From JANQRA01 sp035762545 (GTDB lineage Bacteria; Actinomycetota; Acidimicrobiia; Spongiisociales; ZC4RG35): a stretch of DNA of 64,000 nt. Location of the stretch: positions 124,001 through 188,000 of the forward strand of contig DASTOM010000024.1 in assembly GCA_035762545.1 (NCBI GenBank), read 5' to 3'. The notes under the pieces were generated by a model. It was not told where the DNA came from and did no database searches. It saw only the letters and a program-made list of their open reading frames with translations. Positions 35,097-43,816 of this stretch are shown one piece after another; the first letter of the stretch is position 1, and every line of letters begins with the position of its first letter. The translations under genes were made by a program, and so were the position numbers.

Positions 35097-36331
35097 GTCC
35101 GACGCATGGCATGGGGGTAGGCCTCCCCCATCTCAGGCATGTCCTCTTCCATCTCCATCGATCCCAGCCAGCGGGACATGGGCACGGCCGACAAGCCGTG
35201 TAGGACGATGGAAGCCAGCACCGCGAGAGTGAGGGTCTCGAGCACGAGAGGATCGATCGCCCCGAGTTCCTCGACCACGACCAGGACGAACACCACCGTC
35301 GCCAGCCCGCGCGGCCCGAACCACCCGAGGAACAAGACGGTCCGTCCCTTGAGGTTCTCTCCGAGCAGCGAAATCCAGATAGCCACGGGACGAAGCACGA
35401 ACAGCGAGATGGCTGCCATCACCGCTGCCTCGACCGACACGCCATCCTGGATCACCGAGACTGCCGGTCCGGCGCCGATCAGAAAGAAGGCGAGCAGCAC
35501 GAGAGAGTGGCCCTCGGCTTCAGCGAAGTTGTAGAGATACTCCCGGTGTGGCTTGATGAGGTGGCCCATCAGACCACCGGCGATGAAGGTGGCCACGAAA
35601 CCGGAGCCACCGACCAGTTGCACCGCGGCGAACCCCGCCAGTGCCAGTGCCACAGCGGCGATCTTCTGGTGGAGCGGGTTCATCCAACCGGTCCTGGCAC
35701 CTCTTCCGATGACGGTGGCACCGAGCCATCCCATCACCAGTCCCCCCACGATCCCCAGTCCGAGCTGGGACACGAAGAGGGACACCGACGAGCCCAGTGA
35801 GGCTCCCTCCTCCGAATCGATGATGGCTATTGCGATGAGGAGCAGCGGAACGGCGAGACCGTCGTTCAGACCCGATTCGACGTTGAGGGTCTGTCGGACC
35901 CGGTCCGGAACGGTCTCCGCCTCGAGCACGGGCTCGGCCAACGCAGCGTCGGTCGGGGCAAGGACGACCCCGAGCAGAAGGGCGAGGCCCAGGGGAAGCC
36001 CCAGGTACCCCATAGCCACGAGTGTTCCCAGTGCGACGACGACTGGCAGACCGATCACCAGCATCTTCAACGACCACGAATAGCCGTCGCGCAAGTGGGC
36101 CAGGTCGATGCGTGAGGCGTCGGTGAACAGGACGAGGGCCAGGGTCAGCTCGAGAACGGTGAGAACCAGGGCGCTCTCCAGATTCACCTGGAGGAAGCTG
36201 AGCCCGACGATCACCCCGAGGACACTGGCGAGCAGCGGCTCGGTGAGCCACAGGCGGTCCAACCGCCCCGACACTGCCGTGATCAGGAACATGGCACCGC
36301 CGACAACGAGGATGACGGCTTCGATGCTCAT
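35093..36331 (-). CDS. CPA1-type Na+/H+ antiporter
   Basis: 412 residues, about 12-13 helices, of the NhaP/CPA1 type: TEPLLASVLGVIVG, VLFTDASRIDL, GVVLAPTDAALAEPV, and NVESGLNDGLAVPLLLIA, which contains the family's ND ion-binding pair. The later GWFGPRGLATVVFVL block is also typical. The ATG at 36331 overlaps the stop of the acetoacetate-decarboxylase-like gene, so it is translationally coupled as the last gene of a three-gene minus-strand operon. It may move ions or an acidic product, but no direct role in catabolism is shown. Confidence 0.87.
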   Translation of the reverse strand: MSIEAVILVVGGAMFLITAVSGRLDRLWLTEPLLASVLGVIVGLSFLQVNLESALVLTVLELTLALVLFTDASRIDLAHLRDGYSWSLKMLVIGLPVVVALGTLVAMGYLGLPLGLALLLGVVLAPTDAALAEPVLEAETVPDRVRQTLNVESGLNDGLAVPLLLIAIAIIDSEEGASLGSSVSLFVSQLGLGIVGGLVMGWLGATVIGRGARTGWMNPLHQKIAAVALALAGFAAVQLVGGSGFVATFIAGGLMGHLIKPHREYLYNFAEAEGHSLVLLAFFLIGAGPAVSVIQDGVSVEAAVMAAISLFVLRPVAIWISLLGENLKGRTVLFLGWFGPRGLATVVFVLVVVEELGAIDPLVLETLTLAVLASIVLHGLSAVPMSRWLGSMEMEEDMPEMGEAYPHAMRRT

Positions 36332-37113
36332 TGTGACCTCAGGGTCGTCCCGCCCTTCCAGGAGACGCCGACACGGTGGTAGTACCCGGCGATCATCTCG
36401 ATAGGCCGCAGGAGTGAGATCTCCTCGGAGGGTGACTCGAACAGCTCGAGCGAAGCCTCCCCTGCCCACACGTCGGCGATCTCACCGTCGTAGCCACGCA
36501 TGGTCACTAGCTCGTCCATCGATGCCGATCCGTCCGACTCGATCGCCGGCCACACCCGGTTGTGCAACATCGGGTGCCCGTTGACGAAGCCCGGCGCCTC
36601 CGCTGGAGCCGTCAGCTGCAGCGTCGCCTGGGCGATCAGCCGCCCGGCGGCGCTGACCGTGGCCCCGAAGGTGCCACCTGCCTCGAGACGGGGGCCGGCC
36701 CGACCGACGGTTATGGGCCGGGTCATCCAGATGTGGCCCAGCTTCTTGGGATAGCCCTGGTGGTAGCCCCGCACCAGTGCGAAGTCCTTGTCGACCCAGA
36801 TGAACGGGCAACGGCTCCACGTCTCGTCATCCCATTGGCAGCGAACCACGAGGAAGCACTCCTTGTACTGGGAGCGAACCGGGTCGAGGATCTCGGTGAA
36901 GTCGTCACCACAAGACTGCCAGTCGGCCCAGATGAGAGCGACCGCACCCGGGTCGTCGCTGGCGAGGTCGGAGCCCTCCGGAAGCAGGTCGGCCACGCGT
37001 TCAGGGTCCGTCCGGTACTCGATCGTGATCATCTCCCCCGAGTAATGCCAGGGCGGCGGTGGGATCAACGATGACTTGCCGCTGGGGGTCTGGGGGAAGA
37101 GAAATGCGCCCAT
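36328..37113 (-). CDS. Acetoacetate decarboxylase-family protein
   Basis: 261 residues of the ADC beta-fold. GYHQGYPKKLGHIWMTRP near residue 115-130 contains the Lys that forms the Schiff base in true acetoacetate decarboxylases, and the early PPPPWHYSGEMITIEYRTD matches the family start. The family also includes non-decarboxylating aldolase-dehydratases, so the reaction is open. Start at the ATG 37113, which overlaps the upstream glutamine-synthetase-like stop (TGATG). It lies between that gene and the antiporter in one operon, inside the aromatic/amine block. Confidence 0.82.
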   Translation of the reverse strand: MGAFLFPQTPSGKSSLIPPPPWHYSGEMITIEYRTDPERVADLLPEGSDLASDDPGAVALIWADWQSCGDDFTEILDPVRSQYKECFLVVRCQWDDETWSRCPFIWVDKDFALVRGYHQGYPKKLGHIWMTRPITVGRAGPRLEAGGTFGATVSAAGRLIAQATLQLTAPAEAPGFVNGHPMLHNRVWPAIESDGSASMDELVTMRGYDGEIADVWAGEASLELFESPSEEISLLRPIEMIAGYYHRVGVSWKGGTTLRSQ

Positions 37114-38426
37114 CACAGGAACGGGAGGTATTCGGCCATCTCCCAATCCGTCGTCCAACGCTGATAGCGGTCCCACTCCGCCCGTTTCACCGTGACGTAC
37201 CCGTCCACGAACGCAGGGCCGAAGACCTCGACCAGGTCGGTGTCTGCTTCGAGGGCGTCGAGGGCTGCCGACAGAGAGGGCGGGCAAACGACGTCGGTCG
37301 AAGCTCTCTCGATGCAGTCGAGAGTCTCTACCGGTGGAAGCTCGTAACCCTTCTCGTAGCCGAGGAGCGCAGAGGAGAGCACTGCGGCTATGGCCTGATG
37401 TGGGCTCACCGAGCCATCGCCGACTCGGTGCTCCAGACGGGTCCCCTGCCCCCGGGCCGGTGGCACCCGGACCGTCACCCCGCGATGGTCGTAGCCCCAG
37501 TTCGCCCAGTAGCCGCACAGCGAGCCGGGCTGTAGACGTTTGTAGGCGTTGACCGTCGGTGCGAGCAGGGCGGTCATACCCACGTGGTGGTAGAGCATTC
37601 CGGCAGTGGTCAACCGCGCCAGGTTGGACAGGCCGTCGTCGGCCTCGCCGTCGTAGAGAGCGTTGTCCCCGCTCTCATCGGTGAAAGAGAGGTTGACGTG
37701 CAGACCGGATCCGCCCCGACCGTTGATCGGCTTGCCCATGAAAGTCAGCAGCATTCCCTGTCTCGCTGCCACCTCTCTTGCCATCACCTTGAAGAGAAAT
37801 GCATCGTCGGCCATGCGCAGGGCCTCGTCGTAGGCGAGCGTCAGTTCGAATTGCCCGTTGTCGTATTCGCTGTTGACCGATTCGAGACGTAGGTCTGCAG
37901 TTGCGGAGACCTTCATGATCTCGTCGATGGTGCCTCTCGGATCGACCGCCGTCCCGGTCCCGTACACGTAGGCGCCGGGAGTGTCTACCGGCCGCCAGCC
38001 CCCTTCGCCATCGGGTTCGAATAGGAAGGCCTCGTACTCGATGCCGACCTGTGGCGTCAGCCCATGGGCCGACCATCGCTCGATGACGTCCTTGAGGACG
38101 TTCCGGGGCGCGAGCGGGACCGGATGACCCTCCCTCACGATGTCCGGGACCACCACTGCCGTGCCCTCCTCCCAGCCCCGCCTGATCTGGTCGGCATCGA
38201 AGACCGCATCGCAGTCGGGTAACCCCTGCCAGAAGAACCCACCGTCGTGTGGAGTCATCTCCCGATCGAACCCGAGCGTGAACAGGGAGATGCAATGTGC
38301 CGTTCCCGAGTGTGCCTTCTCCGGGGTCAGGTACTTGCCCCGGGCCAGACCGAGGTGGTCGGGCCAGAGGAGGCGAAGTCGATCGAACTCTATGGTCACG
38401 AGCCCGGATCGTAGATCGGCGCACAC
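37113..38426 (-). CDS. Glutamine-synthetase-like gamma-glutamyl ligase
   Basis: A GS-fold protein of 428-437 residues related to GlnA4/PuuA/GlnT-type ligases, which join glutamate to amines rather than to ammonia. The metal-site region reads VGIEYEAFLF, SVNSEYDNGQFELT holds the second Glu pair, and GGSGLHVNLSF is the His flap. The C-terminal NAYKRLQPGSL and RLEHRVGDGSVSPHQA are standard. A GTG at 38399 (VTIEFDRLRLLW) is a likelier start than 38426. The GS fold is certain. The amine substrate is not, but the puuD-like hydrolase at 43813 and the PLP decarboxylase next door argue for gamma-glutamyl-amine chemistry. Confidence 0.82.
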   Translation of the reverse strand: MCADLRSGLVTIEFDRLRLLWPDHLGLARGKYLTPEKAHSGTAHCISLFTLGFDREMTPHDGGFFWQGLPDCDAVFDADQIRRGWEEGTAVVVPDIVREGHPVPLAPRNVLKDVIERWSAHGLTPQVGIEYEAFLFEPDGEGGWRPVDTPGAYVYGTGTAVDPRGTIDEIMKVSATADLRLESVNSEYDNGQFELTLAYDEALRMADDAFLFKVMAREVAARQGMLLTFMGKPINGRGGSGLHVNLSFTDESGDNALYDGEADDGLSNLARLTTAGMLYHHVGMTALLAPTVNAYKRLQPGSLCGYWANWGYDHRGVTVRVPPARGQGTRLEHRVGDGSVSPHQAIAAVLSSALLGYEKGYELPPVETLDCIERASTDVVCPPSLSAALDALEADTDLVEVFGPAFVDGYVTVKRAEWDRYQRWTTDWEMAEYLPFL

Positions 38427-38468
38427 CGCTTGCGCAGTGGCCGCCGCGCGGTATTACCTTGTCGGTCG

Positions 38469-39854
38469 ATGGCCCACCCACTGGAGCCGGACCGACAACT
38501 CCGAGCGGAACTGACCGGAGAGGTCCTCGACTATCTCAACGACTGGTTCGACCGCGCCGCGACCATGAACGCGTCGGGGACGCCCTTGGACGCCGCCACC
38601 CTCGCTTCGTTCCGGTCTCCGCCCTCGGAGGAGGGGCGGGACCTGACCGAGATTCTCGACGTCCTCGACCACGCCGGCGTCGACGGGATCTATCACCCCT
38701 CGGGGGGCCATCTCTCGTACATCCCGAACGCGGGGATGTACACGGCGGCCCTCGCAGACTTCCTGGCGGCGGGGTTGAACCGATACACGGGGGTGGCCAC
38801 GGCGGCACCGGGCTTCTCCGCCATCGAGCACGGAGTTGTCGATTGGCTGTGCTCGATCTTCGAACTCGGCCCCGGCGCCGCAGGGCTCCTCCTCTCCGGT
38901 GGGTCGATGGCCAACTTCACCGGAATCGTCACGGCGCGAACCGCCATGCTGGGAGACCACTTCACCAACGGTGTCATCTACGTCACTCCGCACACCCATC
39001 ACTCTGCCGCCAAGGCGGCGCGGCTCGCCGGTTTCCGCGCCGATCAGGTGATGACGGTGGGGGTGGACGACTCCTTGCGCATGGACGTTCGCGAGCTTCG
39101 ATCGCTTGTTGCCGAAGACCGCACCGCGGGTCGGGAGCCGTTCTTGGTCATCGCGTCGGCCGGGACCACCGACACCGGCACCGTCGACCCGCTCCCGGCA
39201 GTCGCCGATCTCGCAGCGGCCGAGGACCTGTGGATGCACGTCGATGCGGCGTACGGGGGTTTCTTCAAGCTGACCGAGCGTGGGGCCCGCGCCCTCGAAG
39301 GCATCTCCCGCGCCGACACCATCGCTCTCGATCCCCACAAGGGGCTGTCCATCCCGTTCGGGGTTGGTGCCCTGGTGGCGAGAGACGAGGCCCGGCTGGT
39401 GGACGCGCATCTCGGCCGGGGCGCATACCTCAAGGACGAGGACAGTCACGAGGGGATCCGCGACATCGCTTCTCTCGGCCCGGAGCTGAGCCGGCCGTTC
39501 CGCGCCCTGTCGGTATGGCTGCCCCTCCAACTGCACGGGATAGGGGCGTTCCGGGACGCACTCGACGCCAGCCTCGACCTCGCGGAGCACGCCTTCGACC
39601 GTCTGCAAGGGATTTCCGGGATCGACACGTGCTGGAAGCCGGACCTGTCGATCGTGGCTTTCCGATTCGATGACGACAACCTGGGCCGGGCGGCGTGGGA
39701 TGCAGTCAACCAGGACCAGAAGGTGCATCTCAGCCCGACGATCATCGACGGCAGGTTCATCCTCCGCTTCGCCATCCTGAACCGTCGGACGACCCGGGAG
39801 CACATCGACCACGCCATCGACATCATCGAAAAGACCCTGGCCGGGGGTTACTGA
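38469..39854 (+). CDS. PLP-dependent group II (aromatic-type) amino-acid decarboxylase
   Basis: 461 residues, fold type I. Signatures are GHLSYIPNAGMYTAALADFLAAGLN in two parts, APGFSAIEHGVVDWL, LLLSGGSMANFTGI, VIASAGTTDTGTVDPL, WMHVDAAYGG, and the PLP lysine in LDPHKGLSIPFG (about residue 290). It resembles aromatic-L-amino-acid and tyrosine decarboxylases, although some homologues are aldehyde synthases. The ATG at 38469 is preferred over 38430. It is divergent from the GS-like gene (43-70 bases apart), which suggests it may supply the amine that the ligase uses. A paralogue lies at 52431-53822. Confidence 0.85.
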   Translation: MAHPLEPDRQLRAELTGEVLDYLNDWFDRAATMNASGTPLDAATLASFRSPPSEEGRDLTEILDVLDHAGVDGIYHPSGGHLSYIPNAGMYTAALADFLAAGLNRYTGVATAAPGFSAIEHGVVDWLCSIFELGPGAAGLLLSGGSMANFTGIVTARTAMLGDHFTNGVIYVTPHTHHSAAKAARLAGFRADQVMTVGVDDSLRMDVRELRSLVAEDRTAGREPFLVIASAGTTDTGTVDPLPAVADLAAAEDLWMHVDAAYGGFFKLTERGARALEGISRADTIALDPHKGLSIPFGVGALVARDEARLVDAHLGRGAYLKDEDSHEGIRDIASLGPELSRPFRALSVWLPLQLHGIGAFRDALDASLDLAEHAFDRLQGISGIDTCWKPDLSIVAFRFDDDNLGRAAWDAVNQDQKVHLSPTIIDGRFILRFAILNRRTTREHIDHAIDIIEKTLAGGY

Positions 39855-41110
39855 GTCTCCACCCGCACCGGAAGGTGCTTGATCCCGCAGATGAAGTTGG
39901 AACGGAGACGGTCTGGCTCGCCAACCTCGAACTCTGACACCCGGGCGAGGAACTCCTCGAAGAACACCCTGACCTCCAACTCGGCGAGGGAAGCGCCCAG
40001 ACACTTGTGCCGACCGGTGCCGAAAGTCAGATGTGGGTTGGGACGCCGCGACAGGTCGAAGCGAAATGGTTCATCGAACACTTCGTCGTCGTAATTCGCC
40101 GAGGTGTACCACATCACCACCCGGTCGCCGCCCGACACCGGCACTCCCCTGATCTCGGTGTCCGCCGCCGCTGTGCGGCGAAAGTGCATGGTCACCGCCG
40201 AAGCCCTGAGGATCTCCTCTGTGGCGGCGGCGGACCGACCCGGGAGATCCTCACGCCACCAGCGCAACTGATCCGGATCGTCTGCGAGGAACTTGAGACC
40301 GTGGCTGATGGTGTGTCTCGTGGTCTCGTTTCCGGCCACCATCATCAGTGTGAAGAAATTCTTGAACTCGAGGTCCGTCAAGGGCTCTCCGTCGGGCTCG
40401 GCGGTCAGGAGGGTGGTGATGATGTCGTCCTGTGGACTGCGTCGCCTCTCCAGCGCGATGTCCTCGGCATAGCGAAAGACCTCGAGCGCGGCAGGCGAGC
40501 GAAAGGGGAGGAGCCGGTACTCCTCGGTGTCCACCTTGTCGATGATCACCGGCGTGTACTCGGGGTCGGCGTTCGAGATCATCTGATCTCCCCAGGCCAC
40601 CATCTGGCCGGCATCGTCCTCGGGGATGCCGAGCAGCCGGCACAACATCCGGATCGGCAACTCCCGGGCGATCTCGGTGACGAAGTCGAATTCCTCGAGC
40701 GGAAGCACGCCGTCGAGGACGACGTTGACCAGACGCCGGAACGCCGCTTCGTAGGTCGCTGTCACCTTGGGGGTGAACCCGGGCTGCACCAGACGACGCA
40801 GGCGGGTGTGCTCGGGCGGATCGAGCTCCATCATGGAGCGACGCGCCTCGAGCTCGTCCGGGTCCATGTCCTCGATGCGGATTCCCCGCGAAGCCGTGAA
40901 TCGCCCATAGTCCCTGCTCACCTCGATCACGTCGGCGTGCTTGGTCACCGCCCAGAAGCCGGTGCCGTCTGCCTCGGTGACCCAACTGACCGGCTCCTCG
41001 GTACGAAGGCGCTCGAACGCGGCATGGGGGAATCCGTCTAGATACGTGTCATGGGACGTGATGTCGGCGTGGGGATCGCCCCTGTTCTCGTGGAGAAGCG
41101 TCGTGGTCAT
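39848..41110 (-). CDS. Cytochrome P450
   Basis: A soluble bacterial-type P450 of 420 residues. The I-helix oxygen-binding segment AGNETTRHT lies near residue 257, the K-helix ExxR in TEEILRASA, and the haem ligand in FGTGRHKCLGASLAE (Cys about 370). The family name and substrate cannot be read. I chose the ATG at 41110 (MTTTLLHENRG); the frame remains open to 41365 through the divergent gene's region. Site c of the shared palindrome ends against this start codon, so the mRNA is either leaderless or its leader overlaps the operator. No ferredoxin or reductase is adjacent. Confidence 0.9.
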   Translation of the reverse strand: MTTTLLHENRGDPHADITSHDTYLDGFPHAAFERLRTEEPVSWVTEADGTGFWAVTKHADVIEVSRDYGRFTASRGIRIEDMDPDELEARRSMMELDPPEHTRLRRLVQPGFTPKVTATYEAAFRRLVNVVLDGVLPLEEFDFVTEIARELPIRMLCRLLGIPEDDAGQMVAWGDQMISNADPEYTPVIIDKVDTEEYRLLPFRSPAALEVFRYAEDIALERRRSPQDDIITTLLTAEPDGEPLTDLEFKNFFTLMMVAGNETTRHTISHGLKFLADDPDQLRWWREDLPGRSAAATEEILRASAVTMHFRRTAAADTEIRGVPVSGGDRVVMWYTSANYDDEVFDEPFRFDLSRRPNPHLTFGTGRHKCLGASLAELEVRVFFEEFLARVSEFEVGEPDRLRSNFICGIKHLPVRVETQ

Positions 41111-41111
41111 T

Positions 41112-41129
41112 TCGTTCGCTACCGAACCT
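41112..41129. promoter_or_regulatory. Candidate MarR operator, site c (P450 / exported-protein divergent promoter)
   Basis: Contains the perfect 5-4-5 palindrome GTTCG-ctac-CGAAC at 41114-41127, two bases upstream of the P450 ATG and 44 bases before the plus-strand GTG at 41173. It is the best of the three sites sharing this core (a, b, c). Confidence 0.6.
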
Positions 41130-41172
41130 AATCGCGCCGGAACGTCCCGACCCCTCGTATCGTTTTCCCGTC

Positions 41173-42918
41173 GTGGTTCTACCCGAAGGCAGCAACGAAC
41201 CTGGGAGAAAGCGAGCCTCCACAGGGCGCAAGGCGCTCTTTCTGATCGCGGCTCTCGTCCTTGCCGGCGGTGCCCTCGCCCTAGGCAACCTGACAAACCC
41301 GTCGACAGAAGCCGCGGAGGAGTCGGAGCAAACGTCAACCACCCGGGCGAGCCGGCCCCAGCCACCCTCGGTGGATCTCGACACGTTCACTCCGGATCAG
41401 ATCGAGGTCGGCGATCCCTTGGACTGGGTCAGGGCCGTCGAGTTCACCGACATGCACCCGGTCGCCGTCGTCGAGCACGAGGGTTGGGTGTACCTGTTCG
41501 GGAGCCCCGCTCCTTATTGGGTCGGCGGGCAGGCGAATGGTCTGCGCGCCTGGCGCTCTGAGAGCGGGAGCGAATGGGAGGACCTCGGGCAGGTGATCCC
41601 AGAGGACACGAGCATCTCCGGCATCGTTTCCTCCGAGTACGGCCTGATCGCGATGAGCCCGGGAGGTCTCGGTGAGACCTTCTCGGTCTGGCGGTCGGTC
41701 GACGGTGTCCAGTGGAGGGAGACCCAGGGCCCTCCGTTGCAGGAAGGTTCGGGCCCCATCCTCCCGTTGGCGGTTGCGGCAACTGACCGATTGATCGTCG
41801 TAGCCGGACAAGAGACGAACAATCCCGCTCAGATGCTGATGGACCGAATCGAGGACGAGCTGGGTGTCGAGGTCGATCTCCATCGGAACGGTTGGAGCCA
41901 GGCACCGGACAGCGATTCCGTGGGGATAGTGATTCACGGGCCCGTGGGTCTTCCCATCATGACTGTCGACCTCGAGGAATTGGGGATGTCCGAACTGGAG
42001 CAGCAGATCGTCCTGGGGGCCCATCAAGGGAATCAGGGCGACACCTCGGTATGGATCCGGTGGGACGACAGCGAGTGGCAGCACGGCACGATGGACGGTG
42101 CGGATTGGGTCGGTGCACTGGCTGTGCACCCTCTGGGCGGGTTCATCGCCACCGGGTGGGGCAGCACCGGAGAGTCGGGCTGGACATCCTTCGACGGATT
42201 GGAGTGGGGCCGACTCCCACTTGGCCCGATCCCGAGCACGTTCGAGAGATGGGGAGAGGTCCTGGTGGGTCCGACTCATTCGAGCGAAGTCGGTCTGGTG
42301 GTTTCCGACGATGGGGAGGAATGGTCGGAAACTCCTCTCTACCTGAGCTTCCCGCGGCCCATCGGCTGGGGAATCAACACGTTTGCAGCCGGAGAAGCGG
42401 GGCTGGTGGCGTCGGTGGACGGCTGGGTCGACCGATCCGGGACCATCCGGGTCCCTGAGCCTCCGACACTCACGTCCGGCGACATCGAGTTGACCATCGA
42501 CTTCGAGATGGGCCAGGTGTCGGCGCACCGAAATGACGAGGAGGTCCTCAGTTTCACAACATGGTCGAACGTCGTCCCCGAGCATCTCCGTGCCGACCCC
42601 GCCACGGAGACGATCTACATCGACGATCCGGCGACCGGCGAGCAAATCGCAGCCTTCACCTTCGACGAGCTCCAGGCTGCTGAAGACGACTATTGGAGTG
42701 AGCGCCACCTCGGTGACCAGTTGCCATTCGTCGCGTTCTCTCGGGATGCCGAGGAGTGGTCTATTCAGAGTACCGAGACTGCGTTCGGGCCCGACTTGCG
42801 CATCGCCGACCTGGAGGTGACGGGCGATGGCTTCATCGCCCTGATGGTCCCCGCAGCCAACCACTTCCGACCGGAAGCGGTCGGAGGGTTCAGCGTTTGG
42901 AGCGCAAGAGCTCCGTAG
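41173..42918 (+). CDS. Exported or membrane-anchored beta-rich protein, function unknown
   Basis: 581 residues: one N-terminal hydrophobic segment (FLIAALVLAGGALALG, residues 24-39) after a basic start, a Ser/Thr/Pro linker, then a long region of repeated short strands with Trp-rich units. Examples are GLRAWRSESGSEWEDL, SVWRSVDGVQWRET, WTSFDGLEWGRLP and SDDGEEWSETP. Such S-x-DG-x-x-W units resemble the Asp-box/BNR repeats of sialidase-like propellers, so a beta-propeller is likely; no catalytic residues are recognisable. The GTG start is 62 bases from the divergent P450 start. The FAH-family gene follows after 19 bases, so the three plus-strand genes probably form one operon under site c. Confidence 0.65.
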   Translation: MVLPEGSNEPGRKRASTGRKALFLIAALVLAGGALALGNLTNPSTEAAEESEQTSTTRASRPQPPSVDLDTFTPDQIEVGDPLDWVRAVEFTDMHPVAVVEHEGWVYLFGSPAPYWVGGQANGLRAWRSESGSEWEDLGQVIPEDTSISGIVSSEYGLIAMSPGGLGETFSVWRSVDGVQWRETQGPPLQEGSGPILPLAVAATDRLIVVAGQETNNPAQMLMDRIEDELGVEVDLHRNGWSQAPDSDSVGIVIHGPVGLPIMTVDLEELGMSELEQQIVLGAHQGNQGDTSVWIRWDDSEWQHGTMDGADWVGALAVHPLGGFIATGWGSTGESGWTSFDGLEWGRLPLGPIPSTFERWGEVLVGPTHSSEVGLVVSDDGEEWSETPLYLSFPRPIGWGINTFAAGEAGLVASVDGWVDRSGTIRVPEPPTLTSGDIELTIDFEMGQVSAHRNDEEVLSFTTWSNVVPEHLRADPATETIYIDDPATGEQIAAFTFDELQAAEDDYWSERHLGDQLPFVAFSRDAEEWSIQSTETAFGPDLRIADLEVTGDGFIALMVPAANHFRPEAVGGFSVWSARAP

Positions 42919-42937
42919 CCGTTAGCGTCCCAGGGCG

Positions 42938-43816
42938 ATGGCCGAGTACCGACGGATACTCCTCGAAGACCGACCCACCCAGGTGCACGTGGAGGGTGAC
43001 GAGTTGGTCACGGTGGACGGAGAGCGAGTTCCGATCGACTCTGCCCATCATCTCCCGCCAGTGGAGCCGAGCAAGATCATCGCGACCCACCTGACCTATC
43101 ACAGCCGGGTCTCCGAGTTCATGACCAAGCTTCCCCCGGCCCCGACCTACTTCCAGAAGCCGACCACCGCACTCAATGCCCACGGTGGTGAGGTGGTGCG
43201 ACCCAAGGGCTGTCGGTACCTGAACTACGAAGGCGAGATCGCCATCGTCATCGGAGAGCCCGCATTCGACATCTCCGTTGCCGAGGCTCCGGATCACATC
43301 GCCGGATACACGATCGCCAACGACTTCGGCCTGCACGACTTCAGGGACACCGACGCCGGGTCGATGCTCCGGGTGAAGGGCTCGGACACCCTCTGCCCGA
43401 TCGGCCCGGGTCTCGTCACCGACTGGGATTTTCACCACAAGTGGATCCGGACCCTGGTGAACGGGGAGGAACGTCAAGGGGCGAGCACCGACGAGATGGA
43501 GTGGGACATGCACTACCTGGTCGCCGACCTGGCCCGGACCATCACACTGCTTCCGGGCGATGTGATCCTCAGTGGGACCCCGGCAGGGTCGCGACCGGTG
43601 GAGCCCGGAGACGTCGTGACTGTCGAGGTCGAGGGTCTGGGGGCGCTGACCAACACCATCGTCGGGGGTGAGACCGGGGTCCGCACCGAGGTCGGCGCCC
43701 AACCGAGTGATTCAGAGGAAGTGGTCTCCACGGCCCTCGGCGGTGACTGGGAGTTCCGCGGCGTCCGTGCCCCGCGCGGGCCGGGTGCCAAACACTACGA
43801 ATCGGAGATCGAGTGA
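42938..43816 (+). CDS. Fumarylacetoacetate hydrolase (FAH)-family enzyme
   Basis: 292 residues of the FAH/HpaG fold. The metal-binding acids are in LNYEGEIAIVIG (two Glu near residue 98-100) and in TIANDFGLHDFRD, with KGSDTLCPIGP after them and VILSGTPAG near the end. Members include the HpaG isomerase/decarboxylase of the homoprotocatechuate pathway and fumarylpyruvate/acylpyruvate hydrolases. Next to hpaD/hpaE genes the former role is plausible, but sequence alone does not decide. The stop overlaps the start of the PuuD-like gene (ATGA). Confidence 0.85.
   Translation: MAEYRRILLEDRPTQVHVEGDELVTVDGERVPIDSAHHLPPVEPSKIIATHLTYHSRVSEFMTKLPPAPTYFQKPTTALNAHGGEVVRPKGCRYLNYEGEIAIVIGEPAFDISVAEAPDHIAGYTIANDFGLHDFRDTDAGSMLRVKGSDTLCPIGPGLVTDWDFHHKWIRTLVNGEERQGASTDEMEWDMHYLVADLARTITLLPGDVILSGTPAGSRPVEPGDVVTVEVEGLGALTNTIVGGETGVRTEVGAQPSDSEEVVSTALGGDWEFRGVRAPRGPGAKHYESEIE

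Noticed and set aside
38454..40004. 516-codon minus-strand frame
   Set aside because: Shadow of the PLP decarboxylase, whose catalytic motifs are on the plus strand.
41335..42864. 509-codon minus-strand frame
   Set aside because: Opposite the exported repeat protein, which has an N-terminal membrane segment and clear repeats; the minus frame has neither.
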